This document shows, one piece after another, positions 8,142 through 14,649 of a stretch of DNA of 17,530 bases. The stretch's first letter is position 1; every line of letters begins with the position of its first letter. Made by a program: the position numbers and the translations under genes. Under the pieces are notes generated by a model. It ran no database searches, was not told where the DNA came from, and saw nothing but the letters and a program-made list of their open reading frames with translations. Source of the DNA: Nitrospirota bacterium (GTDB taxonomy: Bacteria > Nitrospirota > 9FT-COMBO-42-15 > HDB-SIOI813); the NCBI GenBank assembly GCA_016214375.1, contig JACROQ010000025.1:1-17530 (forward strand). Reading direction: 5' to 3'.

Positions 8142-8190
8142 CTGAACGCAGTGAAGAATCTCATCTTATCAGACCCTTCGCTTCGTTCAG
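8142..8190. repeat. Dispersed-type palindromic repeat (ERSEG-type)
   Basis: The arms CTGAACGCAGTGAAG (8142-8156) and CTTCGCTTCGTTCAG (8176-8190) pair at 13 positions plus one G-T wobble, with a 19-base loop. Translated out of context it gives the peptide PERSEGSDKMRFF, which I recognise as a recurrent spurious product of an intergenic repeat seen in many bacteria. No protein should be called here. Confidence 0.65.
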
Positions 8191-8192
8191 GG

Positions 8193-8239
8193 TAAATGCG
8201 ACCATAAACTATGTTAAAATTCAATTATGGTCGCATTTA
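8193..8239. repeat. Perfect 15-bp inverted repeat over tolB stop
   Basis: TAAATGCGACCATAA (8193-8207) is exactly complementary to TTATGGTCGCATTTA (8225-8239), with a 17-base loop. The distal arm contains the tolB stop codon (8237-8239). In RNA it would form a stable hairpin directly at the tolB 3' end and could cause processing, attenuation or mRNA protection. It has no U-tract. Confidence 0.65.
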
Positions 8240-9520
8240 ATTCGGGGACCAATCAGGGCCCCAATTATTGCCCTCATTACGAGTCAGCTTCTCCAGCTTG
8301 CTCCCATCGTCATTAATCATGTATATATTCCATCTTCCCTCCCTGGATGAGGCGAACACGATACGCCTCCCGTCCGGCGCCCAGGATGGTGACTCATCGC
8401 TCCCCGGTCCGCTCGTTATCTCTGTCAGACCACCGCCGGCCGGATTCATCGTACAGATATGGAAACCGCCTCCCCGCCTGCACGCAAAGGCGATCTTGTC
8501 TCCCTTTGGCGACCATGCCGGATCACTATTATACTCCCCTTTAAATGTAAGTCTACGGACATTGGTGCCGTCAGTCTTCATCACGTATATCTGGGGGGCG
8601 CCACCCCTGTCAGAGGTAAAGGCCATCTCTCCCCCGGTTGGAGACCATGTTGGGGAGACATTTTCTCCATGCGTATAGGTAAGCCTTTTCAGACCCTCAC
8701 CCCCTTTATCCATGGTATAGATCTCTGCATTTCCATCCATGCTGGATGCAAAGGCGATCAGGTTCCCATCCGGGGACCAGGAGGGGGAGATATCCAATCC
8801 ATCATAGTTTGAAAGCCTCTCTCGCTTGCTCGTGGTTAAATCAACGACATAGATGTCCGGATTGCCATCCCTGTACGAGGTATAGGCGATGCGCTGGCCA
8901 TCCGGCGACCAGGAAGGAGAGAGGTTCAGCGATTTGTTGCTGGTAATCATCCTGGGAGAATAGCCGTCATAATCCATGATGTACAGCTCCTTGGCCCCGG
9001 TCTGGTCTGACACATAGACGATCCGGGTCTGGGCAATCCCCTTTTCTCCTGTCAGTCTGAAGACGATCTCATCTGAAAACCTGTGAGCCACCCTGCGAAC
9101 CATATTATCACTTCCTGCATACCGTTTGGCAAAAATTAATTCTCCGCTCCCGGTCTCATACAACTTTCCATCCAGTTTGATCATCCTCTCACCCTGGGTA
9201 ATATAGGCTATCACAGCCGACTCAATCCCCAGTTGTCTGAGCTGTCCCCGGATGGCCTCGTTCAGTTTTGACGGGACCCCGTTTATCTTAATCTCCTTAT
9301 GTCTTATCAGATCAAAATACAGTGACCTGGCCAGGTCATCCTCCAGCGCCTTGCTGACCATAGAGACCGTTGCCGCATTATCCCCGGCAACAACAACGGC
9401 TATGGGGATCTTCCGTACCTCTCCCTTTAAGGTCTCCAAATAGACCTCCTTGGCCCGGGCTGTCCCAACAGACGCCATGACCGCCAACATGGCTGCCATA
9501 TAAAAGACCACCTTTCTCAC
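8237..9520 (-). CDS. tolB: Tol-Pal system periplasmic protein TolB
   Basis: A 427-residue periplasmic protein. A signal peptide (MRKVVFYMAAMLAVMASVGTARA) leads to an N-terminal TolB_N domain of about 130 residues, then a six-bladed propeller made of PD40/WD40-like repeats. Each blade carries the pattern SPxWSPDGxxIAFxS and IYxMxxDG (e.g. LSPSWSPDGQRIAYTSYRDG, ISPSWSPDGNLIAFASSMDG). TolB binds Pal, and TolA in its N-terminal region. The start is GTG at 9520 with AGGA 7 bases upstream. It lies 16 bases after the tolA-like gene. The protein ends shortly after the last blade (NNWGPDWSPN), as is usual. The gene looks intact. Confidence 0.95.
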   Translation of the reverse strand: MRKVVFYMAAMLAVMASVGTARAKEVYLETLKGEVRKIPIAVVVAGDNAATVSMVSKALEDDLARSLYFDLIRHKEIKINGVPSKLNEAIRGQLRQLGIESAVIAYITQGERMIKLDGKLYETGSGELIFAKRYAGSDNMVRRVAHRFSDEIVFRLTGEKGIAQTRIVYVSDQTGAKELYIMDYDGYSPRMITSNKSLNLSPSWSPDGQRIAYTSYRDGNPDIYVVDLTTSKRERLSNYDGLDISPSWSPDGNLIAFASSMDGNAEIYTMDKGGEGLKRLTYTHGENVSPTWSPTGGEMAFTSDRGGAPQIYVMKTDGTNVRRLTFKGEYNSDPAWSPKGDKIAFACRRGGGFHICTMNPAGGGLTEITSGPGSDESPSWAPDGRRIVFASSREGRWNIYMINDDGSKLEKLTRNEGNNWGPDWSPN

Positions 9521-9536
9521 GGATCAGTCCTGCCTG

Positions 9537-10409
9537 TCATCCCTTTTCACCAAAGATAAACCGGTAGCGCACCTTAAGAAAATCCTCCTTATAACCCCTC
9601 GGGAGCGGGGGAAATGGGTTTGAAAGAGAGACGGCCCTGACTGCCGTCTGATCGAAATAGGAGTCGCCTGAGGATTCAGCAACCCCGACATTATCGATCT
9701 TCCCATCTCGATGGATGATGAAATCTATCAGAGTCTGCTTCACCTGTTTATAGGTAACGGGCTGGCTCCATCGGTTGTCTACCTTGCTTCTTATCAGGCC
9801 AAGATAATAGTCATACTGGAAATCCGGGATATCGACCACCGGACCGCTGACCACGGGCAGACCCGGCGTAAACCTTGCCTCTTGTACGTTTGCGGTCTTC
9901 TCATTTGCCGCCGGGGGCTTGACCATCTCCTTGCCCCGGACATCTGCCTTCTGTTCCACGGTCTCTTGCTTCTGACTCTTCACCGGCGTACTGCTGTCCG
10001 CTGCCTTAACCTCTTTCTTCTCCTTTGCCGCAGGGACCGCAGGCTCAGGCACTGCCATTTTGGCAGGATCAGCGCTCTTTGCCGGCTCAACCTTCCTGAC
10101 CTCCTTCGGCGCCGGCTCTTTTTTCACAACAGGCTTCACAGGCTTCACCGGTTCCGGTCTCTTCTCTGCCGGTTTGCGTACCTCCTCCTCTACCTTAACC
10201 ACATCTTCAGTCTTCTTCTCCGGCTTCTCCGGTACCGGGGGCCTTTCCACCGGCCTCTCTCTCGGGATAGTTACGATGTTCACATGGATCGCGGAGGGAG
10301 GAGGGCCGTACCCCCGATCTGTGTTGGATTTGTACAGGATATTGGAAGATACCAGGGCAAACAAAAGAAGCAGATGAAACAGGAGTGATATCGGAATCGT
10401 AATGGTCAT
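9537..10409 (-). CDS. TolA/TonB-family energy-transducing protein
   Basis: A 290-residue inner-membrane protein. One N-terminal membrane segment (about 5-24) is followed by a long Pro/Lys/Glu/Val linker (about 45-190) typical of periplasm-spanning TonB/TolA proteins. A C-terminal TonB_C domain covers about 200-288 (WSQPVTYKQVKQTLIDFIIH, then GVAESSGDSYFDQTAVRAV and NPFPPLPRGYKEDFLKVRYRFIF). Its place between tolR and tolB indicates that it fills the TolA position, although the end domain is of the TonB type, as in many non-enteric bacteria. It should pass energy from TolQ/TolR to TolB-Pal. ATG at 10409 has AGGG 8 bases upstream and lies 10 bases after tolR. Confidence 0.86.
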   Translation of the reverse strand: MTITIPISLLFHLLLLFALVSSNILYKSNTDRGYGPPPSAIHVNIVTIPRERPVERPPVPEKPEKKTEDVVKVEEEVRKPAEKRPEPVKPVKPVVKKEPAPKEVRKVEPAKSADPAKMAVPEPAVPAAKEKKEVKAADSSTPVKSQKQETVEQKADVRGKEMVKPPAANEKTANVQEARFTPGLPVVSGPVVDIPDFQYDYYLGLIRSKVDNRWSQPVTYKQVKQTLIDFIIHRDGKIDNVGVAESSGDSYFDQTAVRAVSLSNPFPPLPRGYKEDFLKVRYRFIFGEKG

Positions 10410-10419
10410 AACAGAGACC

Positions 10420-10838
10420 CTATCTCACCTCCTTGAGCGGTTCGGTAACCATACCCAGCTTGTCAATCCCTAACCTTTTAACAATGTCCATCACACTAAT
10501 GATCGTCCCATAAGGCACGGCCCTGTCGGCCTTCAGATATACCGTGGTGTCAGATCCGGGCCTTCGCTTCTTCTGGATCTTGGATTCAAGTCCACCGATG
10601 GTAGCCGCCTCACCATCTACAAAGAGATTCAGGTTCCTGTCCACGGCAAGCATGATCCTCTGCTCCTGCTTGATCGTATTGACAGAGGACCGGGGAAGAT
10701 TAATATCGATACCCCGGTACATCAGGGGTGCAGATATCATGAAAATAATCAGGAGCACCAGCACGATATCCACAAAGGGGAATCCACAAAGGGGACCATG
10801 TTGATCTCGCTCATTAACCGGTGTCTTTTATCTTCCAT
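10420..10838 (-). pseudogene. tolR: tolR/exbD, frameshifted by 14-bp duplication
   Basis: The gene starts with ATG at 10838, overlapping the end of tolQ by 11 bases, and reads MEDKRHRLMSEINMVPFVD. An exact repeat of 14 bases then throws it out of frame. Removing one copy gives INMVPFVDIVLVLLIIFM, the classical ExbD/TolR membrane segment with its essential Asp. The rest of the gene continues normally to the TAG at 10420, with a periplasmic domain of about 110 residues ending VTEPLKEVR. TolR and TolQ form the proton-driven motor of the Tol system, so a frameshift here should disable it. A downstream GTG at 10773 could start a 117-residue product, but it would lack the cytoplasmic N-terminus. 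Confidence 0.88.
10768..10795. repeat. Exact 14-bp tandem duplication in tolR
   Basis: The sequence ATCCACAAAGGGGA occurs at 10768-10781 and again, unchanged, at 10782-10795. Fourteen is not a multiple of three, so this alone accounts for the tolR frameshift. Deleting one copy restores a normal ExbD/TolR reading frame. Confidence 0.97.
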
Positions 10839-11568
10839 CAAAGAAACTCTCTACCTTTGCCTCTGTGGCCTCCTTCTCTGAAGACCATATCTCAGCCTCT
10901 AAGAAGGCCATAAACTCCTCTGCAAACACCTCCATCTTTGAAGTCAGTTTCCTGATCCGGTTCAGCAGGTAGTTATATCCTATCACTGCGGGTATAGCGG
11001 TCGCAAGGCCTGCGGCGGTGGTGATCAACGCCTCTGCAATCCCCGGCGCTACGGCAGCGATATTGGCCGAACCCTGAGACCCTATCTGCTGAAAGGCATG
11101 GATAATGCCCCACACGGTCCCGAAGAGTCCTATGAAGGGGGTCACATTTCCCGTGGTGGCCAGGAAAGAGAGGAAGCCCTCATAATAGGTGGTCTCATCC
11201 TCGATAGTCCCTTTGAGCCTCCGGTGTATCGCATTCAGGAAGGCAGGGCGATCCGACAACAGGCCGCTCTTACCGTTTTTGATCTCCTCAAACCGGCTAT
11301 GACCCTCTTTGAATATCGCAGAAAGAGGGTTATCGTCATGCCCGTCTGTCGAGAGGCGGAGCTGATCGACCGTATCCACCTTTGCAAAGGATTCCAAGAA
11401 CTCCCCGGCCCCCTTCTCTGCCCTGCGGATCTGAAACAGCTTAAAGAAGATGGCCGCCCAGGAAAAGATGGAAACGATAAAAAGGATCAGGAGGATTATC
11501 TTGGCAATAATCCCTGAGGTAAGGATGAGCTTGAATATTTCTGATTCTATATTGCCGGATACCTGCAT
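10828..11568 (-). CDS. tolQ: TolQ/ExbB-type proton channel protein
   Basis: A 246-residue inner-membrane protein with the expected three membrane spans: about 17-42 (IIAKIILLILFIVSIFSWAA), about 132-155 (FLATTGNVTPFIGLFGTVWGI) and about 170-200 (VAPGIAEALITTAAGLATAI). The segment TPFIGLFGTVWGI and the EALITTAAGLATAIPAV block are family signatures, including the proton-path Thr residues. It pairs with TolR to power outer-membrane constriction. I chose ATG at 11568; a TTG directly before it would only add one residue. It is only 16 bases downstream of tRNA-Asp and has no clear ribosome-binding site, so it is probably expressed from the tRNA promoter after processing. Confidence 0.93.
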   Translation of the reverse strand: MQVSGNIESEIFKLILTSGIIAKIILLILFIVSIFSWAAIFFKLFQIRRAEKGAGEFLESFAKVDTVDQLRLSTDGHDDNPLSAIFKEGHSRFEEIKNGKSGLLSDRPAFLNAIHRRLKGTIEDETTYYEGFLSFLATTGNVTPFIGLFGTVWGIIHAFQQIGSQGSANIAAVAPGIAEALITTAAGLATAIPAVIGYNYLLNRIRKLTSKMEVFAEEFMAFLEAEIWSSEKEATEAKVESFFDGR

Positions 11569-11584
11569 CAATTGTTAAGAAAAA

Positions 11585-11662
11585 TGGCGGGGCCGACGAG
11601 ACTTGAACTCGCGACCTCCTGCGTGACAGGCAGGCGTTCTAACCGAACTGAACTACGACCCC
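11585..11662 (-). tRNA. tRNA-Asp (anticodon GTC)
   Basis: The minus strand folds as a complete cloverleaf. The acceptor GGGGTCG pairs with CGGCCCC, discriminator G73 is followed by an encoded CCA, the anticodon stem is CCTGC/GCAGG with loop CTGTCAC (GTC), and the T-arm is TCGCGAGTTCAAGTCTCG-like. It lies 51 bases downstream of tRNA-Val and directly upstream of tolQ. Confidence 0.96.
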
Positions 11663-11680
11663 GTGTTAAACTCTTTACTT

Positions 11681-11704
11681 GAATCCTCGAACCCTTGAAC
11701 CCTT
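11681..11704. repeat. 8-bp tandem repeat between the tRNAs
   Basis: Three consecutive octamers GAATCCTC, GAACCCTT, GAACCCTT (plus strand) fill half of the spacer between tRNA-Asp and tRNA-Val. The last two are identical. Such short tandem octamers are typical of intergenic simple repeats. No function is visible. Confidence 0.7.
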
Positions 11705-11713
11705 CTTCAAAAA

Positions 11714-11789
11714 TGGTAGGCGGAACAGGGATCGAACCTGTGACCTCAGCCTTGTAAGGGCTGCGCTCTCCCAATTGAGCTATCCGCCC
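11714..11789 (-). tRNA. tRNA-Val (anticodon TAC)
   Basis: A minus-strand cloverleaf with the encoded CCA end: acceptor GGGCGGA against TCCGCCT, D-arm AGCTCAATTGGGAGAGC, anticodon stem CAGCC/GGCTG with loop CTTACAA (TAC), T-arm ACAGGTTCGATCCCTGT. The first acceptor pair is G1-U72 rather than the usual G-C. It is the first gene after the consensus promoter at 11854-11882. Confidence 0.96.
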
Positions 11790-11853
11790 ATGGTCTCTAT
11801 CTTTCTCTATTTCCTCTTATCCCCCTCTATCCCCATGACGACTAACAGGTTGC

Positions 11854-11882
11854 ATCCTAACAACTTTAAAATATATTGTCAA
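11854..11882 (-). promoter_or_regulatory. Consensus sigma-70 promoter for tRNA-tol unit
   Basis: On the minus strand TTGACA (11882-11877), a 17-base spacer and TAGGAT (11859-11854) give a near-perfect vegetative promoter. Transcription should begin near 11847, about 58 bases before tRNA-Val. No other equally good promoter was noticed before tolQ, so it may drive both tRNAs and the tol genes. Confidence 0.75.
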
Positions 11883-11904
11883 CAATAAGATAAATTGCCA
11901 TAAT
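11876..11904 (+). promoter_or_regulatory. Divergent sigma-70 promoter for methyltransferase
   Basis: On the plus strand TTGTCA (11876-11881), 17 bases, then CATAAT (11899-11904) form a plausible promoter 37 bases before the ATG at 11941. Its -35 box overlaps the -35 box of the opposite promoter in the near-palindrome TATTGTCAACAATA, so the two promoters should compete for polymerase or share a regulator. Confidence 0.6.
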
Positions 11905-11940
11905 GATATTGTCGGCTGGAAACCTGTAAGAGGAGGGATT

Positions 11941-12933
11941 ATGGATTTTACCTATCTGGATAATCTTAGCAGCGCCTATGCGGAGTCAAGGATACTTCAT
12001 ACGGCTGTTGAGCTGAACATCTTCGATGCCATCGGGGATAAAAGGGCCTCCGCTCAGGAGGTCTCTTTGAAGCTCCATACCGATGAGAGGGCGACCTTGT
12101 TGTTTTTGAATGCCCTCACTGCCTTAAACCTGCTTCGTAAAGAGGAGAACCTCTTCTCACTGACCGAGCTTGCACGGAAATACCTTCTCTCCACATCAGA
12201 GACATGCTATACAGGCATGATCAGGTTTGAATCTGCCATGTGGTCTGTATGGGGGGATCTTGCCGGGGCCATCAGGACAGGCAAACCTGTGAGGGTCCCG
12301 GATAGGTATCAGACAGACAGAGAGGAGACAGAATCCTTCATTATGGCGATGCACCACCTCGTCTCTGCCCGCGGGGATGCAGGCTATATCGCCGGCAGAC
12401 TCTGCAGTGAGGGCAGCCGCTCTGTCCTTGATATCGGCTCCGGTCCGGGCACATACCCTATAGCGATATTCAAAAAGAACCCGGACATGGGCATCACCAT
12501 CTTCGATCTGCCCGGCACCCTTGAGGTGACCCGCAGGGTATTATCCAGGGAGGGAATTGACCGGCAGATACAACTGACAGCAGGAGACTATAATAAAGAC
12601 CCGCTCCCCGGCGGATTTGACACCGTGTTTCTATCGAATATCATCCATGGTGAAGACGAGGAGGCGAACAGGGCCCTCATGAAAAAGATCTATTACTCTG
12701 TGAATCCAGGCGGGCGCATCATCATAAAGGACCATATCCTGAATGAAGACCTTACAAGGCCGGCCTGCGGCGCCATCTTCAGCATCTATATGCTCCTGAC
12801 CACAAAGGGGCGGGATTATGGATATCATGAGGTGCGCCGCTGGTTGGAAGAGGCAGGGTTTGTTGACATGACCCTCGAAGAGCTGCCGCCTCCCATGACC
12901 TCTTCCCTCGTCTGTGGACGAAGGAGCGCTTAG
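11941..12933 (+). CDS. SAM-dependent O-methyltransferase-type protein
   Basis: A 330-residue protein and the only plus-strand gene here. Residues about 1-85 form a winged-helix dimerisation domain (AVELNIFDAIGDKRASAQEV and FLNALTALNLL), as in acetylserotonin/hydroxyneurosporene-type O-methyltransferases. The Rossmann SAM site follows: VLDIGSGPGTYPIAIF (about 163-178), the acidic strand end IFDLPGTLE (about 189-197), GDYNKDPLPGGFDTVFLSNIIH and the late motif PGGRIIIKDHIL. The ATG has AGGAGG 4 bases upstream. The acceptor molecule cannot be named. The family methylates small phenolic, polyketide or carotenoid hydroxyls, but some members have lost methylation. It stands alone between a divergent promoter and the convergent glnE end, with which it overlaps by 4 bases. 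Confidence 0.82.
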   Translation: MDFTYLDNLSSAYAESRILHTAVELNIFDAIGDKRASAQEVSLKLHTDERATLLFLNALTALNLLRKEENLFSLTELARKYLLSTSETCYTGMIRFESAMWSVWGDLAGAIRTGKPVRVPDRYQTDREETESFIMAMHHLVSARGDAGYIAGRLCSEGSRSVLDIGSGPGTYPIAIFKKNPDMGITIFDLPGTLEVTRRVLSREGIDRQIQLTAGDYNKDPLPGGFDTVFLSNIIHGEDEEANRALMKKIYYSVNPGGRIIIKDHILNEDLTRPACGAIFSIYMLLTTKGRDYGYHEVRRWLEEAGFVDMTLEELPPPMTSSLVCGRRSA

Positions 12934-14534
12934 TTATTACAGTTATCGGCAAGGACCTCCTCAAAGATCCCCCTCACCCTTTTTCGCAGATCTTCAAAAT
13001 TCCTGATAAGCCTCTTCGCACCGGAGACGCGCTTAGTATCCTGATAACCCATCCTGCGGGCCAAAGGGGTCAATCTCTCAGGATTTCTGGGGAGGAGATG
13101 GGACGGCATATTATGGACTATCCTGAGCCTGCTCTCCAGTGTCCGGAGGAATGTGTAGAACTTTCGAAGTCTTAAATAACAGTCCTTAGACAGCAGCCCT
13201 TCTCTATGAAGGGACTCCAACGCCAAGAGCGTATGGGTCACCCGTATCCCCGGATATTTTGAGCCATGCAATAACTGGAGGTATTGCACCATAAACTCGA
13301 TGTCCACGATCCCCCCGGGGCCCACCTTGATGTCATAATACTCGCTGTCCTCCTTAGAGACCTCTGCCTCCATGCGGCGCCGCATGGCTCTGATTGAGGC
13401 TGCCATCCCTTTCCGTACAGGTCCCTCGTAGAGTGATTGATGACTCAGGGTCATAAACTCACGGCCCAAGGACTCATCCCCTGCAATGACGCGTGCCCTT
13501 GTGAGGGATTGAAGCTCCCATATATCCGCATGCTCTTTTATATACATTGCAAATGCCTCAATTGATTGACAGAGCGGGCCCTTGGAGCCTGAAGGCCTGA
13601 GCCTGACATCCACCCTGAAGACCGTTCCCTCTCTCGTCATCGAGGTGAGGACTGACATCACCTTACCGGCCAGATGGCCAAAGTACTCATGATTGGATAT
13701 GGACTTTCCCCCCTGGGTCTCTCCCTCCCCGGAGTATATAAAAACAATGTCCAGGTCGGAACCATAGGTAATCTCCTCTCCTCCCAGCTTCCCCATGCCG
13801 GTGATGCAGAACCGGGCCTGCGTCTCCGTGCCGCCTGTTTTGCAGACCGGGCGGCCGTAGATGCGCCTGAACTCCTCCTCTGCGATCCTCAGGGCGCCGG
13901 CCACAGAGACATCGGCAAGCATGGAGATGGACTTTGATATGGTCATAGTATCCATGCTCCCCAGGATATCGTTGTAACCTATGTGCAACTCTTCTGTATA
14001 TTTAAACTTCCGCAGGGCATCCAGCCTTTCCGCATAGGTGCCGCACTCCCCGATCAATGTGAAGAGTTCCCCCTGCATCTCTTCCCGGGCCCTCTTCCTC
14101 AGCATCTCGGCAGGGTCGAGGAATTGATCCACAATCTCAGGGTGTCTGATCACGATCTTTGACAGATACTCACTGCTGCTGAAGAGCCTAATTACCGATT
14201 CGATCGCCTGCGGATTCTCCTCAAAGAAAGAGTACAGGGTCTCCCTGGCGCCGACCGAGGATATCAACGCCTCCAAGTGATTGAGGGCAAGGTCGGGGTC
14301 AGAGGATGCCGCAATCTGAGAAAAGAATGCCGGGAATATCCTGAGGAATATCTGCCGGCTCCTCGGTGTCTGATGGCTGAACGGGGGACCCTCTCTTAAC
14401 AAGACGACATTCCTGTATGCCTTGCGCGGATCTTTAAAATGATGCCTTGCCAGTATCCCTGCGGCCTCCTCTTCAGACACTACATCCCCCACGATGACCT
14501 CGCCGTCGCTGACCTCCTCTGTATGTTCTTCCCC
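12930..14534 (-). pseudogene. glnE: glnE C-terminal part (adenylyltransferase half)
   Basis: About 530 residues homologous to the second half of glutamine-synthetase adenylyltransferase/removase. Homology begins near EEVSDGEVIVGDVVSEEEAA, runs through ARHHFKDPRKAYRNVVLLREGPPF and SSDPDLALNHLEALI, and reaches the nucleotidyltransferase motif GMGKLGGEEITYGSDLDIVF (around 13735-13790) with its paired Asp residues. The helical domain ends LESRLRIVHNMPSHLLPRNPE and LARRMGY, as expected. This half normally adenylylates GlnA. It has no start of its own in this frame other than a TTG at 14633 inside a foreign fmt-like sequence, so its N-terminal 35 or so residues are a shadow of that insertion. It is intact internally and ends in a 4-base convergent overlap with the methyltransferase gene. 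Confidence 0.85.
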
Positions 14535-14649
14535 TGCCGCCTTTTTTATCAGACCTTGTAATAACGGCTGTAACCTTATGCCTGCTTTTTTTTTTTTTTT
14601 TAAGGCTTGGTACTGCAAACTCTGATTTCCCAAAAAATATAATATTCAT
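14535..14649 (-). pseudogene. fmt: fmt 5' fragment inserted within glnE
   Basis: From the ATG at 14649 the minus strand reads MNIIFFGKSEFAVPSLK, then five Lys codons from an A-run, then HKVTAVITRSDKKGGRGR. This is the N-terminus of methionyl-tRNA formyltransferase: the M-x-I-I-F-F-G-x-x-E-F-A-V-P-S-L signature, followed by the V-x-A-V-[IV]-T-x-x-D-K-K-x-G-R-G segment. About 37 codons are recognisable. The match then stops and glnE sequence takes over in another frame. The ATG overlaps the stop of the upstream glnE piece as ATGA. The right-hand boundary is approximate (14525-14540). It cannot encode a working enzyme. Its origin may be a rearrangement or a misassembly. Confidence 0.8.
14586..14601. 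repeat. A16/T16 homopolymer
   Basis: Sixteen uninterrupted T on the plus strand (A on the coding strand) lie within the fmt-like fragment, where a normal Fmt has about ALLxS. Losing one A or gaining two would place the fmt start codon in the same frame as the glnE C-terminal half. Confidence 0.95.

Noticed and set aside
8042..8224. A 60-codon minus-strand reading frame in the tolB-pal gap
   Set aside because: Its peptide contains the PERSEGSDKMRFF stretch that results from translating a dispersed palindromic repeat, and the rest runs through an inverted repeat. No family or ribosome-binding evidence supports it.
9711..10388. Long plus-strand reading frames opposite the tolA-like gene
   Set aside because: They are antisense to a low-complexity Pro/Lys/Glu linker, which leaves stop-free opposite frames. 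The Leu/Arg-rich products have no recognisable domain.
10760..10838. Programmed ribosomal frameshifting in tolR
   Set aside because: The shift is fully explained by an exact 14-bp duplication. No slippery heptamer or downstream structure was seen.
14535..14633. The Lys-rich N-terminus of the glnE C-half (MGNQSLQYQAL onward) as a real protein start
   Set aside because: It is the out-of-frame reading of the fmt-like fragment and A16 tract, not GlnE sequence.
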